From Acinetobacter junii CIP 64.5 (GTDB lineage: Bacteria > Pseudomonadota > Gammaproteobacteria > Pseudomonadales > Moraxellaceae): 64,000 nucleotides of DNA. The notes beneath the pieces are model-generated. The model was not told the DNA's origin and searched no databases. It saw only the letters and a program-made list of their open reading frames with translations. Below, in pieces: positions 53,170 through 62,485 of the stretch. Position 1 is the first letter of the stretch. Each line of letters starts with the position of its first letter. The stretch spans positions 1,217,678 to 1,281,677 of the forward strand of contig NZ_KB849655.1 in the NCBI RefSeq assembly GCF_000368765.1. The letters run 5' to 3'. The translations under genes and the position numbers were made by a program.

Positions 53170-54267
53170 ATGATTAGGATTAGTTTTCAGATGCCTTTCA
53201 ACACACTTACCAAAATACTATTTGCTTTTGCACTTTCCAGTTCGTGTCTGCTGCATGCCGCCCCTTCATTTGACGAAGATACACAAATCATTTCAAGATC
53301 ACCTCTTGGCGTTTGGATGCTAAAACAAGACTTAAACCAGCCTAAACTCAACTGTGCTATTCGATTTATTTCTACTAAAGATACTGAAAACAGTTTTTCT
53401 ATTTTTGGTGCTACAAAAAAAACTTCACATGCAACGATCCTATTTCAAGGTAAAAGCATTCCTACCACGCATACAGCAGAAGAGATGCGAGTCGAACTCC
53501 GACAGCAAGATTTAGCTGCGACACCCCTAAAAGCTCAACTTTTGCCAAGTTCAAGTACAGGTATGCTTGCAGTTAACACAGGAGATATTCAGCAAACGCT
53601 TAAATCTATGCGTGATCAAGAAAAAAACCTACAATTAAAATTGAACAATGCCACGATTTACACACTTGACTATGATGGTTTAGCTCAAGCACGAACAGCG
53701 ATGCAGGATTGTCTCTCGGGTAAACCGGTCAAAATAAAATCACTGAAACAAGCAACAGCTGAAATTCGCCCTGTTGGTAATTCAACGATCGCAGGACAAG
53801 CATTTTACAAAGGTGCAATTCTTGCAAAAAAACAATATCCACCCAAAGGAACACAAGCCGTTGGTTTAATCTGGATGACAGATGAATTTAAAGCATGGTA
53901 TGAAAAAGTTAAACGTGATCAAAAGCTACCAACTCATATCCCAGAATCTATTCTCAAACATTTCATGTCTACGCGTATCTTAGATGATCAAGGACGTTTT
54001 AAATTTACCAACTTACCTGCTGGTGAATACATTCTCATTGCAAATTTTTCTTATGAAAAAAATGTTAGCCATACTGAAGTTGTTGGGCGAACTGATGTTT
54101 ATGTGGGGAATCAATATGTCGGCTCAAACGACCAAATTGCTCGCTGGAATTATATTGTGAAAGAAGGGACTTCTTTTGAGAAACCTGTGACCATCCCCAA
54201 AGATGGCGATACGATTAATGTAAGTTTAGATAAGTCACAAATCATGTGTTTCTTGGTGTGTTTCTAA
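53170..54267 (+). CDS. Secreted protein with C-terminal carboxypeptidase-regulatory-like domain, unknown
   Basis: 365 residues from the ATG at 53170, or 358 from the ATG at 53191, which has AGGA 11 nt upstream. A signal peptide is cut near LLHAA. Residues about 50-190 form a domain I do not recognise, with Cys in LNCAIRF and MQDCLSG. Near 270-350 the sequence TRILDDQGRFKFTNLPAGEYILIANF resembles the small beta-sandwich CarboxypepD-regulatory/prealbumin-like domains. It ends in CFLVCF. Probably periplasmic or outer-membrane linked. It is monocistronic with a terminator downstream. Confidence 0.65.
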   Translation: MIRISFQMPFNTLTKILFAFALSSSCLLHAAPSFDEDTQIISRSPLGVWMLKQDLNQPKLNCAIRFISTKDTENSFSIFGATKKTSHATILFQGKSIPTTHTAEEMRVELRQQDLAATPLKAQLLPSSSTGMLAVNTGDIQQTLKSMRDQEKNLQLKLNNATIYTLDYDGLAQARTAMQDCLSGKPVKIKSLKQATAEIRPVGNSTIAGQAFYKGAILAKKQYPPKGTQAVGLIWMTDEFKAWYEKVKRDQKLPTHIPESILKHFMSTRILDDQGRFKFTNLPAGEYILIANFSYEKNVSHTEVVGRTDVYVGNQYVGSNDQIARWNYIVKEGTSFEKPVTIPKDGDTINVSLDKSQIMCFLVCF

Positions 54268-54276
54268 AAAAGAAAA

Positions 54277-54305
54277 GCTAGCCTTATGATCTACATAAGG
54301 CTAGC
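54277..54305. terminator. Stem-loop between convergent genes
   Basis: GCTAGCCTTATG (54277-54288) pairs perfectly with CATAAGGCTAGC (54294-54305) around a 5-nt loop. It separates the unknown secreted-protein gene from baeR. Confidence 0.8.
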
Positions 54306-54311
54306 ATAAAA

Positions 54312-54995
54312 TTATTCAGGGTATTCAAAACGATAACCAACCCCATAAACGGCTTGTATCCACTCATGACGATTACCTGTATCAGCAGCTTCTGTGATTT
54401 TGCGACGAAGGTTTTTGATATGACTATCAATTACTCTATCCGCGACATCAAAACTGTCAGGATTGATGTGATCTAAAAGCTGCGCACGTGAATAGACTTG
54501 TCCTAAATGCTCTAAAAACAATTCTAATAAACGGAACTCTGTTGGCGTTAGCGTCAGCGCTTTTTGTTGATACCAAATTCGTTGCTGAGCTTTATCAATA
54601 CGGAATAAATCATTCTGTTCAGGCTCAGCTTTTCGCTCTAAGCGACGTAACACGGCTTGCACTCGCGCAACTAACTCTTTCGGACTAAATGGCTTACAAA
54701 TATAGTCATCAGCCCCCATATTCAGCCCCAACACACGATCGATTTCTTCAGTACGTGCAGTAACCATAATAATTGGTAAATCTGATTGCTCACGGACTTT
54801 ACGACAAATCGTTAATCCATCCATACGTGGCACCATCAAATCTAAAATCATCAGGCTTGGTTTGCGTTGCTGAAATTGAGTATAAGCATCTTGACCATCA
54901 TGAAACATGCTGACTTCAAAACCAGCAGCCTCTAAATAATCTCGAACCAACTGTGCTAGCTCTACTTCATCTTCAACCAACATAATATGTTTCAT
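54312..54995 (-). CDS. baeR: Response regulator BaeR
   Basis: 227 residues. The OmpR/PhoB-type receiver has the acidic pair (LVEDE), phospho-Asp in LMILDLMVPRMDG, Thr in MVTART and Lys in CKPFSPKELVARV. The winged-helix C-terminus (LTPTEFRLLELFLEH and VIDSHIKNLRRKI) binds DNA. The sequence is very close to A. baumannii BaeR as I remember it. There BaeSR responds to envelope damage and influences AdeABC-type efflux. It is second in the baeS-baeR unit, 47 bp after baeS. Confidence 0.93.
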   Translation of the reverse strand: MKHIMLVEDEVELAQLVRDYLEAAGFEVSMFHDGQDAYTQFQQRKPSLMILDLMVPRMDGLTICRKVREQSDLPIIMVTARTEEIDRVLGLNMGADDYICKPFSPKELVARVQAVLRRLERKAEPEQNDLFRIDKAQQRIWYQQKALTLTPTEFRLLELFLEHLGQVYSRAQLLDHINPDSFDVADRVIDSHIKNLRRKITEAADTGNRHEWIQAVYGVGYRFEYPE

Positions 54996-55042
54996 GGTCT
55001 ACATCCTATACATCACATCCTCAGAAATAGAGGAATAAAAAG

Positions 55043-56710
55043 TTATTTGATTTGTTTTGGAAAAGTCAGAACACAACGCAAACCACCTAATGGTGAATGC
55101 TCAAATGTCAGTGAACCACCCAATGCTTGTGCCAATTTACAAGACAAAGCCAAGCCTAAACCCGTCCCTCCCGTACTCCGAGTACGAGAATCATCAACAC
55201 GATAGAAACGCTCGCCTAAACGCGCTAACTGCTCATCATTCACACCAAATGGGCTGTCATCCACATACAATATCCACTGTTTAGCATTTTGTTGAGTATG
55301 AATCTGTATTTTCCCACCTTGTTCGGTATAGCGAACACTATTTCCTAACAAGTTAACAATGATTTGCTTAAATCGATCTCGGTCTAATGAAAGAATCGCT
55401 CCTTCGCCAGAAAGTGAAACTTCTAACTGATGCTGTTCAAAAGTTGATTTAAAGTTTTCAACTTCTTGCTGAATAATCTCCCAAGGATTTACATCAGCAA
55501 AATAACATTTAAGTTGTTGAGCATCAGCTTGAGCCAAATCAGCTAAATCTTGAGTTAATTTTTTCAAACTAGAGACTTGCAACATCATGGCATTTAAATG
55601 CTCTGGTGTTGCCTTACGAATCCCATCCTGCATCGCTTCAATTTGTGCCTGTAATACAGCTAAAGGCGTTTTTAACTCATGCGAAGTATCAGCAACCCAT
55701 TGACGACGTGACTCTTCATGTTGATGCAAAATATCAGCCAAATGATTCAACTGATTAGATAAATCGCCTAATTCATCATTACGCTTAATCGCTACCTGAT
55801 GTTGATAGTTACCCTTGGTCAATTCTGAGGTCGCTTTTAATAAGCGCTGGATTGGCTTTTTAAAATAAGTTGCCATCAACAATGCTGCAACCAAACTCGA
55901 CAATACAGTCAGCACATAAACCAAGAATAAATAACGTTTCTGATTACTAAAGAAATTAATACTTGAGGCATCATCTTGATCAAGCACAGGCTTTAAACCT
56001 AAGTAACCCACTACTTGTTGACCTACCAAAATCGGACGGTAAGAGATTTGATCTGTTGCGGGTTCACCAACAACAAATTGATGTTTTGCATCATAAAGAG
56101 ACAAGCGAGAACTCAGTCCCAACCGATCTGGAATCGAAACAAAACGTTTTTTTCCATTTTGAGTATCATCATTTTGCTTATTAGACTTTTGCTCAGAACT
56201 ATCTTTTTTTAACTTAAATTGACTTGGACTTAATGGAAATTTTAAACCCTCAAATGGTTGATATTCCGACGGCAGATTTTGCTTGAGAATATTTAGCTCT
56301 TCGGTATTAAAAATTTGGCGATTTCTTATTTCCGCATTATTTTGCGATAAGCTTGGAGACATGCTTAATAAAGTATGATCATTAAAGTATCTTTGCTGCA
56401 AAGCAATGTCATACTGACGACGCAACCACCACTGTGATAAACGATCATAGTCATCTGGTGCGGCAGTTCCTTCGATTTGTAAAATTTGCGCCTGAATCGC
56501 ATTCCCCCAATCTTGATAAACGTTATATACATTCCCCAAATTGGCAATCAAACGATCTAACTTTTGCATTTCCACATCGGCAACATATCGAGCAAAGTTC
56601 TTTTGCATCGTCCAATGTAAAATCCCCAAACTAATCGTGGCGATCAACAACGTTGTTAACAAGACGGTTAGGAATAAGCGTAAAGCTATAGGAATACGAC
56701 GGATACTCAA
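55043..56710 (-). CDS. baeS: Sensor histidine kinase BaeS
   Basis: 555 residues. A first membrane helix (about 9-31), a large periplasmic sensor region (about 32-265, with a charged Lys/Gln/Asn-rich stretch SSEQKSNKQNDDTQNGKK), a second helix (about 268-290), then HAMP (KPIQRLLKATSELTKGNY) and HisKA with the phospho-His in ADTSHELKTPLAVLQ. The ATPase domain shows NLLGNSVRYTEQGG, DDSPFGVND and GGTGLGLALSCKLAQALGG. It senses envelope stress and phosphorylates BaeR. The gene is divergent from a Spy-like lipoprotein, a likely target. Confidence 0.92.
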   Translation of the reverse strand: MSIRRIPIALRLFLTVLLTTLLIATISLGILHWTMQKNFARYVADVEMQKLDRLIANLGNVYNVYQDWGNAIQAQILQIEGTAAPDDYDRLSQWWLRRQYDIALQQRYFNDHTLLSMSPSLSQNNAEIRNRQIFNTEELNILKQNLPSEYQPFEGLKFPLSPSQFKLKKDSSEQKSNKQNDDTQNGKKRFVSIPDRLGLSSRLSLYDAKHQFVVGEPATDQISYRPILVGQQVVGYLGLKPVLDQDDASSINFFSNQKRYLFLVYVLTVLSSLVAALLMATYFKKPIQRLLKATSELTKGNYQHQVAIKRNDELGDLSNQLNHLADILHQHEESRRQWVADTSHELKTPLAVLQAQIEAMQDGIRKATPEHLNAMMLQVSSLKKLTQDLADLAQADAQQLKCYFADVNPWEIIQQEVENFKSTFEQHQLEVSLSGEGAILSLDRDRFKQIIVNLLGNSVRYTEQGGKIQIHTQQNAKQWILYVDDSPFGVNDEQLARLGERFYRVDDSRTRSTGGTGLGLALSCKLAQALGGSLTFEHSPLGGLRCVLTFPKQIK

Positions 56711-56840
56711 ATATATAGTCTCAACATGGATCTACCTTTTGATTGTAACCAACATGTCAGAAAAAAACTCTCCATTGTTTCTTCATCATTATTGTCTAAT
56801 CTTTAACTCATCAATGAGCAAGTAGTTTACTGGATAAAAA

Positions 56841-57218
56841 ATGAAGAAGACTCAGATTGCAATTTTAAGCACAGTTCTCGGTTCAACACTAGCTTTAGCA
56901 GCTTGCCAATCCACTACGCCTGCTGAACAAAATATGAATAGAGATCATCATCGACATCATACAATGCAGCGCCAAAATCTTAGCCCTGAACAGCGTGCCG
57001 AGTGGCAAGCTAAGCGTGAGCAGCGTTTAGAACAACGTGAACAAATGCGTCAACATCATCAAGCTCAAAAAGCGAAGATCGAACAAGCATGTCAAGGAAA
57101 GCGCATTGGTGAACGCGTGAATATTCAATGGAATAATCGTGTCATCGAAGGTACTTGTGAAGTCCGTTTCAGCCCTGATCAATCACAATTTAAGCGTCAA
57201 ATGCATCCAACTACTTAA
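56841..57218 (+). CDS. Spy/LTxxQ-like small lipoprotein
   Basis: 125 residues. A lipoprotein signal ends at C22 (LALAAC). After a His-rich spacer (MNRDHHRHHTM) the sequence LSPEQRAEWQAKREQRLEQR resembles the LTxxQ helical motif of the periplasmic chaperones Spy and CpxP, followed by a charged Gln/Arg helix. The C-terminal part has two Cys (EQACQGKR and EGTCEVRF) that may form a disulfide. In E. coli spy is a direct BaeR target; its divergent placement next to baeS here supports a similar link. The family assignment is by motif only. Confidence 0.6.
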   Translation: MKKTQIAILSTVLGSTLALAACQSTTPAEQNMNRDHHRHHTMQRQNLSPEQRAEWQAKREQRLEQREQMRQHHQAQKAKIEQACQGKRIGERVNIQWNNRVIEGTCEVRFSPDQSQFKRQMHPTT

Positions 57219-57231
57219 CCCTCTTCCTTAC

Positions 57232-57253
57232 GGCGCTTCACAGCGCCTTTTTT
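57232..57253 (+). terminator. Terminator of the Spy-like gene
   Basis: GGCGCT/AGCGCC (57232-57237, 57242-57247) with a TCAC loop is followed by seven T. Confidence 0.9.
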
Positions 57254-57346
57254 TATCAATGCATACGAGACACTTATAAAATCATAACTAATAATTACTC
57301 AAGAGTACTGGTTACTTTCATTTTCTAAAAATTAATCTAAAAATAA

Positions 57347-57571
57347 AAACCTGATGAAAGTCTGCAAAGTTGCGCCATAATAAATCGTGAAAATATTGAT
57401 TCCGATGATCTCACTTACATTATCATCATTAATTCAGATCAAAATAACCACTACACAGCTGCTTACGATTTTAAACAAGCAGTACAAGTAAAAATTAGAA
57501 AAAACACATACAATCTCAGTGCTTATACAGGCAAAATGACAATCTTTGACTTCGCAGTCACTAAGAAATGA
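57347..57571 (+). pseudogene. Possible 3' remnant of a lost gene
   Basis: Between the Spy-like gene terminator and the acyl-CoA dehydrogenase lies a frame of 74 codons (57347-57571, stop TGA at 57569) with no start codon near its beginning. It reads protein-like: NRENIDSDDLTYIIIINSD, then HYTAAYDFKQAVQVKIRKN and TYNLSAYTGKMTIFDFAV. The amino-acid mix is balanced and beta-strand-like, unlike typical non-coding frames here. It may be the C-terminal end of a deleted gene. I recognise no family. The rest of 57254-57699 holds nothing I can name. Confidence 0.35.
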
Positions 57572-57699
57572 CCTGTAATAGCTTGTACCAAACTATAACT
57601 TGTTGCACGATTAGGGGTACAAAATGGTGCCATTAATTGGGCACATTTATCATTGACTAAGATTATAACTCTGGTTTGACCAGTATTGAGGAACCCGCT

Positions 57700-59502
57700 A
57701 TGCCACAATACAAAGCACCCTTACGTGATATGCAGTTCGTATTGCACGAATTATTAAATGCTGAAGCACATTACGCAAAACTGCCTGCATTTCAGGGCAC
57801 CGTAAGCCGTGAATTGGTTGATCAATATTTAGAAGCAGCGGCAGATTTCTGTGAGAATGAACTTTCTCCTATCAACCAATCAGGCGACCGTGAAGGTTGT
57901 ACTTGGAATGACGGTGTTGTCACTACGCCTACTGGTTTCAAAGAAGCGTATCAAAAATATATCGAACTTGGTTTCCCATCTCTTTCTGCTGAAGAGCAAT
58001 ATGGCGGTCAAGGTCTACCTGTTTCTCTAGGAAACGTGATTTCTGAAATGGTTGGTACTGCCAACTGGTCTTGGGGTATGTACCCTGGTCTTTCTCATGG
58101 TGCGGTACGTACTTTAGAGCATCACGGTTCAGATGAACAAAAAGCAACTTATTTACCCAACCTAGTATCTGGTGTTTGGACAGGTACCATGTGTCTTACT
58201 GAATCACATGCAGGTTCTGACTTGGGTATTATCCGCACCAAAGCTGAACCACAAGCAGACGGCAGCTATGCAATCTCTGGCGAGAAAATCTTTATCTCTG
58301 CTGGTGAACATGACATGGCAGAGAACATTGTCCATATTGTTCTTGCACGTTTACCAGGAGCACCTAAAGGCACTAAAGGTATCTCGCTGTTTATCGTACC
58401 TAAGTTCCATGTCAATGCTGACGGTTCAGTTGGCGAGCGCAATGCTGTACGTTGTGGTTCGATCGAACACAAAATGGGTATCCATGGTAACGCAACTTGT
58501 GTGATCAACTTTGATAAAGCAAAAGGTTACTTGATCGGACCAGAAAACCGCGGCCTAAACTGCATGTTCACATTCATGAACACTGCACGTATTGGTACAG
58601 CAGTTCAAGGTCTTGCTGCATCTGAAGGTTCTTTCCAAGGTGCTTTAGCATATGCGAAAGATCGTTTAGCAATGCGTGCACTTTCAGGTCCTAAAGCGCC
58701 TGAAAAAGAAGCAGATCCAATCATTGTGCATCCTGCGGTACGTAACATGCTGTTGACCCAGAAAGCATTTGCAGAAGGTGGTCGCGCACTAGTATATCTG
58801 TTGTCTCTACACGCAGATATCGTTGAACAAGGTGCAACTGAAGAAGATCGTAAATTCTCTGACAACATCTTGTCTTTATTGACGCCAATTGCAAAAGCAT
58901 TCTTAACTGAAACTGGTTACGAATCTGCAAATCATGGGGTTCAAATCTTTGGTGGCCATGGCTTTATTTCTGAGCACGGTATGGAGCAAATCGTACGTGA
59001 TACACGTATTGCTTGCTTATACGAAGGTACTACTGAAATCCAAGCACTTGACTTGTTAGGTCGTAAAGTATTGCAAACTCAAGGTGCAATGTTAAAAGAC
59101 TTCACTAAGATCATCCATAAATTTGTTGAAGCGAACAAAGACAACGCAGCAATGCAAGAATTTGTTGCACCTTTAGCTGCTGCAAACAAAGAGTGGGGCG
59201 ACATCACGATGCAAATCGGTATGCGCGCAATGCAAAACCCTGATGAAGTTGGTGCAGCTGCGGTTGACTACATGTACTTCTCTGGTTATGTCACACTTGC
59301 TTACCTATGGGCACGTATGGCACTTGTTGCTCAGGAGAAACTGGCTGAAGGCTCAACTGATGTTGACTTCTACAATGCGAAAGTAGCGACTGCTCGCTTC
59401 TACTTCAAGAAGATTTTGCCACGTGTTCGCTCACATGTAGATGTACTTTCAACTGGTGTTGCGCCATTGTTTGAACTTGATGCGGAACACTTCGCGTTCT
59501 AA
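57700..59502 (+). CDS. Acyl-CoA dehydrogenase, long (about 600-residue) type, copy 1
   Basis: 600 residues from the ATG at 57700, with GAGGAA 7 nt upstream; eight codons of open frame precede it. The N-terminal helical domain, the FAD-binding MCLTESHAGSDLGIIRTKAEP, the core EHKMGIHGNATCVINFDKAKGYLIG and the catalytic Glu in ACLYEGTTEIQALDLLGRK are intact. It has the extra C-terminal helical domain of the 600-residue group (DmdC/FadE-like). It makes trans-2-enoyl-CoA and passes electrons to ETF. The substrate chain length is unknown. A close paralogue follows 160 bp downstream. Confidence 0.92.
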   Translation: MPQYKAPLRDMQFVLHELLNAEAHYAKLPAFQGTVSRELVDQYLEAAADFCENELSPINQSGDREGCTWNDGVVTTPTGFKEAYQKYIELGFPSLSAEEQYGGQGLPVSLGNVISEMVGTANWSWGMYPGLSHGAVRTLEHHGSDEQKATYLPNLVSGVWTGTMCLTESHAGSDLGIIRTKAEPQADGSYAISGEKIFISAGEHDMAENIVHIVLARLPGAPKGTKGISLFIVPKFHVNADGSVGERNAVRCGSIEHKMGIHGNATCVINFDKAKGYLIGPENRGLNCMFTFMNTARIGTAVQGLAASEGSFQGALAYAKDRLAMRALSGPKAPEKEADPIIVHPAVRNMLLTQKAFAEGGRALVYLLSLHADIVEQGATEEDRKFSDNILSLLTPIAKAFLTETGYESANHGVQIFGGHGFISEHGMEQIVRDTRIACLYEGTTEIQALDLLGRKVLQTQGAMLKDFTKIIHKFVEANKDNAAMQEFVAPLAAANKEWGDITMQIGMRAMQNPDEVGAAAVDYMYFSGYVTLAYLWARMALVAQEKLAEGSTDVDFYNAKVATARFYFKKILPRVRSHVDVLSTGVAPLFELDAEHFAF

Positions 59503-59535
59503 TCATAGATTAGAGTGAGATGCAACGTTCATCAC

Positions 59536-59572
59536 AAAAAAAGGACTGGTCAGTTTTGACCGTCCTTTTTTT
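59536..59572 (+). terminator. Terminator between the two acyl-CoA dehydrogenase genes
   Basis: GGACTGGTCA pairs with TGACCGTCC (one bulged T) around a 4-nt T-rich loop, flanked by A7 and T7. The two dehydrogenases are thus separate transcription units. Confidence 0.88.
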
Positions 59573-59662
59573 GTTTAATCAATGCTAAATTTAGATTATT
59601 CATTTATTTGTTCGTTTTATTTGATCACTTTGCACAGAGCCTGTGCCTAGAAGGGAACGATT

Positions 59663-61444
59663 ATGCCAATTTACAATGCTCCTTTAGCAGACATGAAATT
59701 CATCTTAAATGATGTATTTAACGCAGAACAATTTTGGCAAGCTAATGAAAAACTTGCTCATGTAGATGCGGCAACGGCTGAAGCTATTTTAGAAGAAATG
59801 GCTAAATTTGCGCAGAATGTAACTCATCCTCTTAACCGTACAGGTGATGAAGAAGGCGCTCGTTGGGAAAATGGTGAAGTATTCACTCCAGCTGGTTTCA
59901 AAGATGCTTTCCGTCAATATGCCGAAGGTGGTTGGATTGGCTTAGGTGCTGATGAGGAATGGGGCGGTCAGGCAATGCCAAAAATGCTGACTGTTCTTGC
60001 TGATGAGATGTTATTCGCAACCAATCCATCATTCTTGCTCTACCCGCTTCTTTCTGTGGGTGCAGGTATGGCATTAAACAGCTATGCATCTCAAGAGCAA
60101 AAAGAAACTTATTTACCTAAAATCTACTCTGGCGAATGGTCTGGTACGATGTGCTTAACTGAACCGCATGCAGGTACAGATTTAGGAATTATTAAAACCA
60201 AAGCTGAACGTAATGAAGATGGTACTTACAACATCACAGGTACAAAAATCTTTATTACAGGTGGTGATCACGACCTCGCTGAAAACATCATTCACTTAGT
60301 TCTTGCAAAAACACCTGATGCTCCTGCTGGTTCACGTGGTATCTCTTTATTTATCGTACCTAAGTATCTTGTAAATGAAGATGGTTCTTTAGGCGAACGT
60401 AACTTAGTTGGTGCCGGTTCAATCGAACACAAAATGGGGATCAAAGCGTCTGCGACTTGTGTCATGAACTTTGACGGTGCTAAAGGTTTCCTCGTTGGTA
60501 AAGAAAATGAAGGTCTTGCAGCGATGTTCGTCATGATGAACTATGAACGTTTATCGATGGGTATCCAAGGTCTAGGTGCTTCTGAATTTGCTTATCAAAA
60601 TGCTGCACAATACGCCACTGATCGTTTACAAGGTCGTAGCGCTTCAGGTGTTCAGTCACCAAGCAAACCTGCAGACAGCATTTTAGTTCACGGTGACGTT
60701 CGTCGTATGTTACTAAACGTACGTGCTAACAATGAAGCATCACGTGCATTTGCTGTTTATGTCGGTCAACAGCTCGATATTACGAAGTTCTCAACCGATG
60801 CTGAAGCTGTTAAAAAAGCCAATGACCGTGTTGCGCTTTTAACACCTATCGCTAAAGCTTATCTAACAGATACAGCATTCCAAGCAACGCTAGATGCACA
60901 AATGGTATTTGGCGGTCATGGTTTTATCCGTGAATGGGGTATGGAACAATGTATCCGCGATCTTCGTATTGCTCAAATCTATGAAGGAACGAACGGTGTT
61001 CAATCACAAGATTTAATCGGTCGTAAAGTGATTAAGAATGGTGGTGCTTTCATCGCTGAATACATTGCTGAAATTCGTGACTTTGCAAATACATTAGATG
61101 CAGATTTGAACTTCATTAAAGATGCAACTTTAGATGCAGCAACTGAAGTAGAAGCGGTTACTCAATTCATCATTGAGCAAGCAGCTGAGAATGTAGAGTT
61201 CCCTAACTCTGCTGCTGTAGATTACTTACATGCGGTTGGCTTACTCAGCTTCAGCTACATGTTTGCAAAAATTGCTGCTGCTGCTAAAGATAAGTCAGGT
61301 GACTTCTATCAAAACAAACTTGCTTTAGCTCGATACTTTGTGACTCGTATCTTGCCTGAGTTAGAGGCACGCATTAAGAAAGTTGAAGCTGGTTCTGATC
61401 TCATCATGAACTTCAGTGAAGACTATTTTACAAATCAATCTTAA
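59663..61444 (+). CDS. Acyl-CoA dehydrogenase, long type, copy 2
   Basis: 593 residues, AAGGGAA before the ATG. It matches copy 1 along its whole length (MPIYNAPLADMKFILNDVFNAE, MCLTEPHAGTDLGIIKTKAE, EHKMGIKASATCVMNFDGAKGFLVG, QIYEGTNGVQSQDLIGRK with the catalytic Glu). Differences such as HAGT for HAGS and the substrate-side helices suggest a different chain-length preference. It is an FAD enzyme of beta-oxidation in the cytoplasm. Confidence 0.92.
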   Translation: MPIYNAPLADMKFILNDVFNAEQFWQANEKLAHVDAATAEAILEEMAKFAQNVTHPLNRTGDEEGARWENGEVFTPAGFKDAFRQYAEGGWIGLGADEEWGGQAMPKMLTVLADEMLFATNPSFLLYPLLSVGAGMALNSYASQEQKETYLPKIYSGEWSGTMCLTEPHAGTDLGIIKTKAERNEDGTYNITGTKIFITGGDHDLAENIIHLVLAKTPDAPAGSRGISLFIVPKYLVNEDGSLGERNLVGAGSIEHKMGIKASATCVMNFDGAKGFLVGKENEGLAAMFVMMNYERLSMGIQGLGASEFAYQNAAQYATDRLQGRSASGVQSPSKPADSILVHGDVRRMLLNVRANNEASRAFAVYVGQQLDITKFSTDAEAVKKANDRVALLTPIAKAYLTDTAFQATLDAQMVFGGHGFIREWGMEQCIRDLRIAQIYEGTNGVQSQDLIGRKVIKNGGAFIAEYIAEIRDFANTLDADLNFIKDATLDAATEVEAVTQFIIEQAAENVEFPNSAAVDYLHAVGLLSFSYMFAKIAAAAKDKSGDFYQNKLALARYFVTRILPELEARIKKVEAGSDLIMNFSEDYFTNQS

Positions 61445-61466
61445 CTCCAAAGTAAAGTAATGTTAG

Positions 61467-61501
61467 AAGCTGCCTAAATCATCTGGTTTAGGCAGCTTTT
61501 T
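61467..61501 (+). terminator. Terminator of the second acyl-CoA dehydrogenase gene
   Basis: AAGCTGCCTAAA/TTTAGGCAGCTT (61467-61478, 61487-61498), a perfect 12-bp stem with an 8-nt loop, ends in T. Confidence 0.92.
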
Positions 61502-61573
61502 ATGTCAATAATTAAATTTTTGCACAACAATTGCATAATATCTTTATACATTTTTATAGAATATTTAATCTTT

Positions 61574-62071
61574 ATGCCGACTTCAAAAGAGAGACTCGAA
61601 AGCATTCAACGCTTATTTGACAGATTTGGTCACTATGCCGTTGAAGCATTCCATTATTTAGCTTTGTTTATTATTGGCTGTATGATCGCGTGGTCAGCAG
61701 TTCATACCGTAATTGATATTTTAACCGTCAAAAAATATGCGACGATTGATGATATTTTATTATTATTTATCTACTTAGAGCTTGGCGCTATGGTTGGAAT
61801 TTACTTCAAAACCAACCATATGCCTGTACGATTTCTGATTTATGTTGCAATCACAGCACTTACACGCTTGCTTATCGCAGATATTCAACATAATCACAAA
61901 GCGTCTATGGATCAGGTCATCATCACAGGATCCATTTTGATCTTAGCTTTGGCTATTCTGATTGTCCGTTTTGCTTCATGGAACTACCCCTCTGTGATCC
62001 GAGGCAAAGAGCAGGAACAGCAAATTCCAGCAAATAAAACACCTCGACCTCAAGACGATGAGCTTGCATAA
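61574..62071 (+). CDS. psiE: PsiE-family (phosphate-starvation-inducible) membrane protein
   Basis: 165 residues from the ATG at 61574; the upstream in-frame ATG at 61502 lies in the tail of the previous terminator and is rejected. Four membrane helices are seen (LALFIIGCMIAWSAVHTVI, ILLLFIYLELGAMVGIYF, RFLIYVAITALTRLLIA, IITGSILILALAILIVRF). The PsiE core LELGAMVGIYFKTNHMPVRFLIYVAITALTR is conserved. The function is unknown. No pho box was recognised. Confidence 0.85.
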   Translation: MPTSKERLESIQRLFDRFGHYAVEAFHYLALFIIGCMIAWSAVHTVIDILTVKKYATIDDILLLFIYLELGAMVGIYFKTNHMPVRFLIYVAITALTRLLIADIQHNHKASMDQVIITGSILILALAILIVRFASWNYPSVIRGKEQEQQIPANKTPRPQDDELA

Positions 62072-62095
62072 AAAAGCAGCCTTACGGCTGCTTTT
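62071..62095. terminator. Bidirectional terminator after psiE
   Basis: GCAGCC/GGCTGC (62076-62081, 62086-62091) with a TTAC loop and A5/T4 flanks lies between convergent psiE and an RcnB-like gene. Confidence 0.9.
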
Positions 62096-62107
62096 AAATT
62101 CATTAAG

Positions 62108-62485
62108 TTATGCGATTCGATAAACACGATATTTTGAATCAACCAACACGTATTTTCCTTGTACTTGCATCCAGTTATAACCACGTGGTGGCTGATATAA
62201 ACGATGATAGCGATAGTTTGAAACCACATAACGTTTACTACGGAATTCCGATGGTAAACGCTCGCCACGTTTAAAGTTTACTCGTTGTCCATAATGGTTT
62301 CCACGATCTGCATTTGACCATCGCGGTGGATCTCTATGATCATTTCGGTGGTCATTTCGATCGTAACGCTGCTCATAACGATCTTTATAGTCGTGATGAT
62401 TGTTCCAACGATTTGAATCTGCCATTGCTGAAGCAGATGCACCAAATAATAAACTTGATACCAACAACATAACTGTCTTTTTCAT
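62108..62485 (-). CDS. RcnB-like periplasmic protein (copy 1)
   Basis: 125 residues with a signal peptide (cut near ASAMA). A middle part rich in Asp, His, Arg and Asn (DRYEQRYDRNDHRNDHRD) leads to the RcnB fold: LPSEFRSKRYVVSNYRYHRLYQPPRGYNWMQVQGKYVLVD. In E. coli RcnB tunes Ni/Co export in the periplasm. No rcnA is in the window, so a metal role is inferred. A paralogue lies 138 bp upstream on the same strand. Confidence 0.83.
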   Translation of the reverse strand: MKKTVMLLVSSLLFGASASAMADSNRWNNHHDYKDRYEQRYDRNDHRNDHRDPPRWSNADRGNHYGQRVNFKRGERLPSEFRSKRYVVSNYRYHRLYQPPRGYNWMQVQGKYVLVDSKYRVYRIA

